Shown here: positions 59,701 through 64,000 of the stretch, piece after piece
Numbering within the stretch: the first letter of the stretch is position 1
Layout of the letters: each line of letters starts with the position of its first letter
DNA from: Euryodendron excelsum
Lineage: Eukaryota; Streptophyta; Magnoliopsida; Ericales; Pentaphylacaceae
Assembly: GCA_033060915.1 (NCBI GenBank)
Contig: CM065378.1
Coordinates: forward strand, 11,915,001 to 11,979,000
Direction: 5' to 3'
DNA length: 64,000 nt
Translations under genes and position numbers: made by a program
Notes under the pieces: model-generated
What the model was told of the DNA's origin: nothing
Databases searched by the model: none
Seen by the model: only the letters and a program-made list of their open reading frames with translations

Positions 59701-60272
59701 GCCAGATTAGGGATAATGTCAGGAACTTTTTTTCTTTTTTTGAAAAGGAAAAAGTGAATGCAGAACTTCTTTATTCGTAATTTTTTTAAATTTTTGGAAA
59801 TCAGACATTTTATTTTAGTGATAGTCCTCTAGTCTTCTTAATTTGAGTGAGTCGAAACTAATCCTGTTGTAAAAAATTTTGCCTTAATATTGCAGAAAAT
59901 TCAAAGGATATTGTTCTGGATAAAATCCCGGGTCTTAACGGGATAAAAGTTCTGCAGATTGCAGCAGGAGCTGAGCACTCGGGTCTAGTAACAGGTATTA
60001 TGTTGTCCTGAATTCTCTCTTTCTATTTTCCGGCACAGGGTTACTGATTTTACTTTATTACCCATTTGAATTGTGTAGAGAATGGATTAGTAATGACATG
60101 GGGTTGGGGTGAACACGGTCAGCTTGGCTTGGGGAGTACAGGTGATCAAAGTAGTCCTCAGGTTGTTAAACTCGGCCCCAAACCTCCCAACATACATAGC
60201 AGAACCAAAGTTTATTGTGGAAGCGGGTTCACATTCGCTAAAAGGACACACCCTCTTCCTTCTCGGACTTGA
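56700..60272 (+). CDS. RCC1-repeat (beta-propeller) family protein, At1g27060-like
   Basis: Eight coding exons, all phase-consistent: 56700-56958, 57128-57280, 57892-58050, 58995-59162, 59279-59410, 59507-59593, 59896-59994, 60079-60272; 416 aa. Each exon carries roughly one RCC1 blade: VWSWGAGTEGQLGTGK, VLTWGRGNSGQLGHG, LFICGDGSFGQLGHGD, VYGFGSGKHGQLGIS, LYTWGRGFSGGS, VCMLGGKRHGVLS and VMTWGWGEHGQLGLGS, interleaved with AGWNHSGFVT, CGMRHSLVLL, ALGWNHALLLT and AAGAEHSGLVT. Seven blades fit a complete propeller. RCC1-fold proteins include the Ran exchange factor and the UV-B receptor UVR8; this one lacks a recognisable UVR8 C-terminal tail, so its role is unknown. Residues ~20-30 are an 11-glutamate run from GAA repeats. 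Exons 5 and 6 rest on phase and motif only and are the least certain. Confidence 0.9.
56757..56790 (+). repeat. Coding (GAA)n repeat, poly-glutamate run in the RCC1 gene
   Basis: About eleven consecutive GAA/GAG codons in exon 1, immediately before the first RCC1 blade. Length variation would stay in frame in multiples of three. Confidence 0.9.
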
Positions 60273-61488
60273 TTTATCTGCATTCAGGTTATCGACCTTC
60301 TTGTGATGGGCCTTCGGTATCTCAAATGGCTGGCACGCTTTCTTTTGTTCGTGATTTAGAAACACGTTAAAAGGTTATATTCACTCCATCCAATGACATT
60401 GATGAAATCAAAGGCTGGTGTCTGTGGGACCATAGCAAGAGCTGGTGAAGATGTGAAGCTATGGCATTTTGCAGAAGTTTTTAAATTGCCGAGATTCATG
60501 CTTGGATTCATGTATAGGGTCTTGTAAAAATCAAACGTATTCACAGATTTACAGATGGCAAAGCATGAAAGAATTTTCAATTTGATTGAATCAAATCACC
60601 GGACTAAATGAAGGTCTATACATCGGAAAATTTGAAGGAAAAAATATCTGTATTTGATTTCCCCATCTTCCTATGCAAGACAGCACTGTAAATCTTGATT
60701 CATATAAAAGATAAGCAAAAACTCAAAAGCAACATAACTTATTTCATAGAAAACATCATTGCTCTGTTTTGCTGCAAATTTCATCAAATCATGTTCCATA
60801 ACTTCTTTCAGCCTTGTTTTTCAGCGCCGTTTCAACTGCTATTTATCCTAATACTCAAGAACCCTTCAGCAACCTATTCTGCCCCTAACGCGAAGGGTGA
60901 GTTCACCTTGAACACGTGGTAGAGCTAGGATTTGGATCATCTCTATTCCAATTGGAATAGAAGATCTCTATTTCATTTATTCAACAATTTAGATGAAGTC
61001 ATAGCAGATGTGTTATTGAAACTATATCGTTTTATATTAAGATTTATTTGCTTATATATATAGACACTATACTAATTTATTTTTGAGAAAGATTGAAGTC
61101 AATTCATCTAATCAATTCATTTTAATCTTAACTGTGTCAATTCCTCAATCAATTGAATAAAAAGGGACCCATGATCCTCTTCACAAAACAAGAGGGCGCC
61201 TTTTTATTTTATTTTATGTTTTGGCTACATGGTGTTAAGCTTTTGAGTTTTGACCCGTTACTCACTTGATTAGCTTGTGTAGGATTATTGTCATTGCATG
61301 AATAATAATTTATCACAAAGAGGCATAACTAAGAATCAAACTTGAGACTTGTATAAGAACGAAGACTAGCCAACTACTAAGTCACCCCTTATGGTAAAAA
61401 AGAGGTATTTCAAGTCCTCTTTGAAAAATCTAAAACTGTAAATGAGAGGCTTTTCAAGTTCTCTCTAAAAAAAATCTAAAATTGTTGT

Positions 61489-61680
61489 TAAGGGGTGTTT
61501 AGATATGATTTTTTTAGCAGCTTATGACTTTTTTTAATTGTGTTTGGCTCTCTGCTAAAAAAAAAAAAGGGATTTAAGGACTAGGTTAAGCTGAAAAAAG
61601 TCTTTTACAAAATAAATTTTTTAAAACTAACTTAAATTTATGACCTATGATTTTTTAAGTAGTAATCTAAACACCCCCTA
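61489..61680. mobile_element. Possible Tourist-like MITE
   Basis: Left end TAAGGGGTGTTTAGATATG; right end (complement) TAGGGGGTGTTTAGATTAC. The GGGGTGTTTAGA inverted repeat resembles PIF/Harbinger (Tourist) termini. The interior (AGCAGCTTATGACTTTTTTT) is AT-rich and non-coding. The 3-bp target duplication is ambiguous. Confidence 0.5.
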
Positions 61681-62815
61681 CTCACCAATCTTTCTTTACC
61701 ATCTGTGATTGAGCACTTTAAAAAGTAGATTTGGTATGCTTAGTTGTTGTGATCTTGACACACCACGTGATGTGAATGTGTGTGATTGCATAGTGGAAAC
61801 CATCATTTCTGTAACTAAGGAAAGAAAGAATCATCATCCTGGTGACCTGTGGATGGATTACAATTTTGGGCTATCTGATCCACAGCAGAATGGCCAACCA
61901 ACACCAGACATCAGTTCCATATGATCAGATACTGATATACATACGGATGTAGATTCATAATTCATATGCACATATGTTTCTGTGATGATCTGTGTGTGAT
62001 AGTGGATCAATCATATGATATGCCATATAGATATTTATATTATTGTATTGTATAGGCATGTTGCCCATAAGGTCAGCCTTTCAAAATTCCAAGTCTCTTT
62101 CAATATTATTGCATAATGTACGAAATCTAATATGTGGCCATCCCACATTTAGGTTTTTGGATGGTACAAAGGACTGCAAAATGTGAACCCTTAATCCGTT
62201 GAATGTGTCAATTCATAAGCTAATCTAAGTAGAGCTATACAATAATTGAGTAATGTTTTCACCAATTTATTTAGATTTGTGAGGGAAGAAAATATGGTGA
62301 ACAAAAATTACATTTTGTGGCATTTCTCTTGCTTTAATGGTAGAGTAACGTTCTACTATAAGAAAAATTCTAATCTTTTAGAATTTTGATATAGAAAAAT
62401 TTCGTACAAATGATATGATCATAGTATTTTTAAAATTATAAGCTAAAGTAGTGGGTAATTTAGTTTGAAATGAAAAGACCATAAATCATGTCATTAGGTA
62501 TAAAAAAATCTCTATAGACTTTTATTTTCATAGCATTACGTTGTACATAATCTCAATTTTTACGATAATACAATGAGATCTACATTAATAAAATGCACTT
62601 ACAATTGTTCCACTATTATATAAAAGTGAGAAAATATGGTGCGAAATACTTAATATGTGCCTTGGCACTTGTCAAATGCAAAAAACTGAGATTATATTTA
62701 CATTCAAAGAACTGTGAATAACTTTTGCTTGTGTGCTTTTATCTAAAATAGATATTGATTTGGAGTGGCATTCATAAATGCAGTGTTCAACTAGCATGGG
62801 GAGATCTGATCAAAC

Positions 62816-62894
62816 AAAAAAAAAAAAAAAAAAAAAAAACCTAGAATGGGGAGACGTGCACATGAAATATTTCTCTCTCTCTCTCTCTCTCTCT
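62816..62894. repeat. Poly(A) run and (TC)11 microsatellite
   Basis: 24 consecutive A residues at 62816-62839, and a perfect TC run at 62873-62894, separated by about 33 bp of ordinary sequence. Confidence 0.9.
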
Positions 62895-64000
62895 GTATGT
62901 GGAATGGGCACATCATAGGATGGCCCTCTATTTGTTTTCTCTCTCTTTGTGGACCCTCATAGGGACTTTTCTAGTGCATTGTATCTGAGAAGATCCAAAA
63001 AGGTTCTTGTGAAGGATTGGGGTGGGAGGAGACTCAGGAGAGATTGTTGTATAGTATATACCCATGGTGAGGGACCTCAAGGGATTGATTGGTTAAGTCT
63101 TGGTTTGGAGTCTGTTCTTTTTTACGTTTTAGGTACAAAATTTTTTAATTATTATTAACTTTTTAAGACTATTTATAAAATATTTGGTTCGATAATTACA
63201 GATTTATATGAGACAAAAAAACTATATAGGTCTCAAAATTAATTGTAGTGCACAAAAATTGACCGGGCACTTAGATCATCCAATATATAAATATATATAC
63301 CCATGGTGAGGCTATATTATTTGTACTATTACCTAACTATGGCACTATTAATTTAAACACTGACAAGCACTTGTGTAGCCAACTGTTCAACTTCCTCCAT
63401 TGCCCCATTCTTAGATCAGTAGGCTTAGCTCTTTAGGATTCCATCAAATATCTTGCCTACAAGTCTGGTAAATTAACCATGGATATTTCAGGGTCAGTGG
63501 GATTTTTTTTTTTTTCCTATCTTCTTTTAATTCTTTCATGCCACTGTACAAGCTCAAGCGAATAATGAATCAAAAAACTTAAACACTCTGCGACAAAAAA
63601 TAAAAAAGATCACTGTTGATATGCAACTTTTGATTAGTAAAAAGATGATGTTGAACAATAATAATTTTTGAAAGACTTCTTTGGCCGATGGGGTTTAATT
63701 AAATAGAAACTTAACTTATTATATGTGAATTATTTAGGTCGCCAGCATTGGAACAAAATATTGAAAAATAAAATATTACTTGTCATCTTGAATTGGGTCA
63801 AATTTGGCCAAAATAAAGTTTTGAATCGTCCAATCAAACTAAGTTGTTAGCTCTAATTATTCAAGGTGGCCAATTATAAAGATGATTTTGATAACATGGT
63901 ATGTATTTAACAAATAAGACCAGCTTTGGACATCTTTCATTCTATCATTATTATTATAATATATGAACTTAATTACATTTTTTAAAAAAAAATATTTAAA

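Larger units (their letters stand above)
60273..64000. other. 3' flank of RCC1 gene and terminal region without recognised genes
   Basis: AT-rich. Contains a Tourist-like TIR block at 61489-61680, a poly(A) run at 62816-62839, a (TC)11 run at 62873-62894, and an 18-bp direct repeat TATATACCCATGGTGAGG at 63055-63072 and 63294-63311. A frame from ATG 61736 to 61924 looks somewhat coding-like but matches no family I know. Confidence 0.45.

Noticed and set aside
62949..63158. 69-codon frame rich in Arg and Lys
   Set aside because: Runs through ordinary intergenic sequence and ends in AT-rich repeat; nothing recognisable.
1..64000. CRISPR array, operon, phage or plasmid feature
   Set aside because: Spliced eukaryotic genes throughout; no spaced direct repeats of CRISPR type, no Shine-Dalgarno spacing or prokaryotic gene packing.

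Overview
The window is nuclear DNA from a flowering plant, almost certainly a eudicot. Every recognisable gene is a plant family, genes are split by AT-rich GT-AG introns, and the spaces between them hold many short inverted-repeat transposons, simple repeats and a solo LTR. The species cannot be named from the sequence. Nothing resembles a bacterial-style system or an obviously new multi-gene system. The more unusual observations are at the level of gene structure (a possible peptide uORF, a start-codon-only exon, a stop-free intron) and of transposon families. || Layout. 1-1782 (+): 3' part of a mitochondrial outer-membrane porin (VDAC). 3432-10437 (+): plastid-targeted DUF1338 / 2-oxoadipate dioxygenase-decarboxylase family gene, 7 coding exons, 378 aa. 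12537-18913 (+): PAS/LOV blue-light protein (PLP), 7 coding exons, 397 aa, with a 4.2 kb last intron full of MITEs. 20021-23818 (-): NPF4-type (NRT1.2/AIT1-like) nitrate/ABA transporter, 5 coding exons, 581 aa. 30786-32636 (-): intronless DYW-class PPR protein, 616 aa. 33017-33700: hAT MITE. About 35980-36249: remnant of an hAT transposase. 39890-40989: solo LTR. 43039-44050: two fold-back elements. 44383-46103 (+): class I HD-Zip gene, 304 aa, with a 26-codon upstream ORF at 44208-44288. 53839-54524 (+): small RRM protein, 192 aa. 56700-60272 (+): RCC1-repeat protein, 8 coding exons, 416 aa. 60273-64000: no recognised gene. || How the parts relate. These are independent housekeeping, signalling and transport genes and do not form a pathway. 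The order HD-Zip, RRM, RCC1, all on the + strand, matches the Arabidopsis neighbourhood At1g27045-At1g27050-At1g27060 as I remember it, so this looks like a conserved microsyntenic block. One hAT-like MITE family (8-bp target duplications, repeated GTGTCGGACAC-type motifs) occurs several times, always inside introns of the first three genes. A second, fold-back family occurs four times between 25 and 54 kb, once about 160 bp upstream of the HD-Zip uORF. || Exon limits were read by hand from splice consensus, reading phase and family conservation. They are consistent in phase throughout, but no transcript evidence was available.
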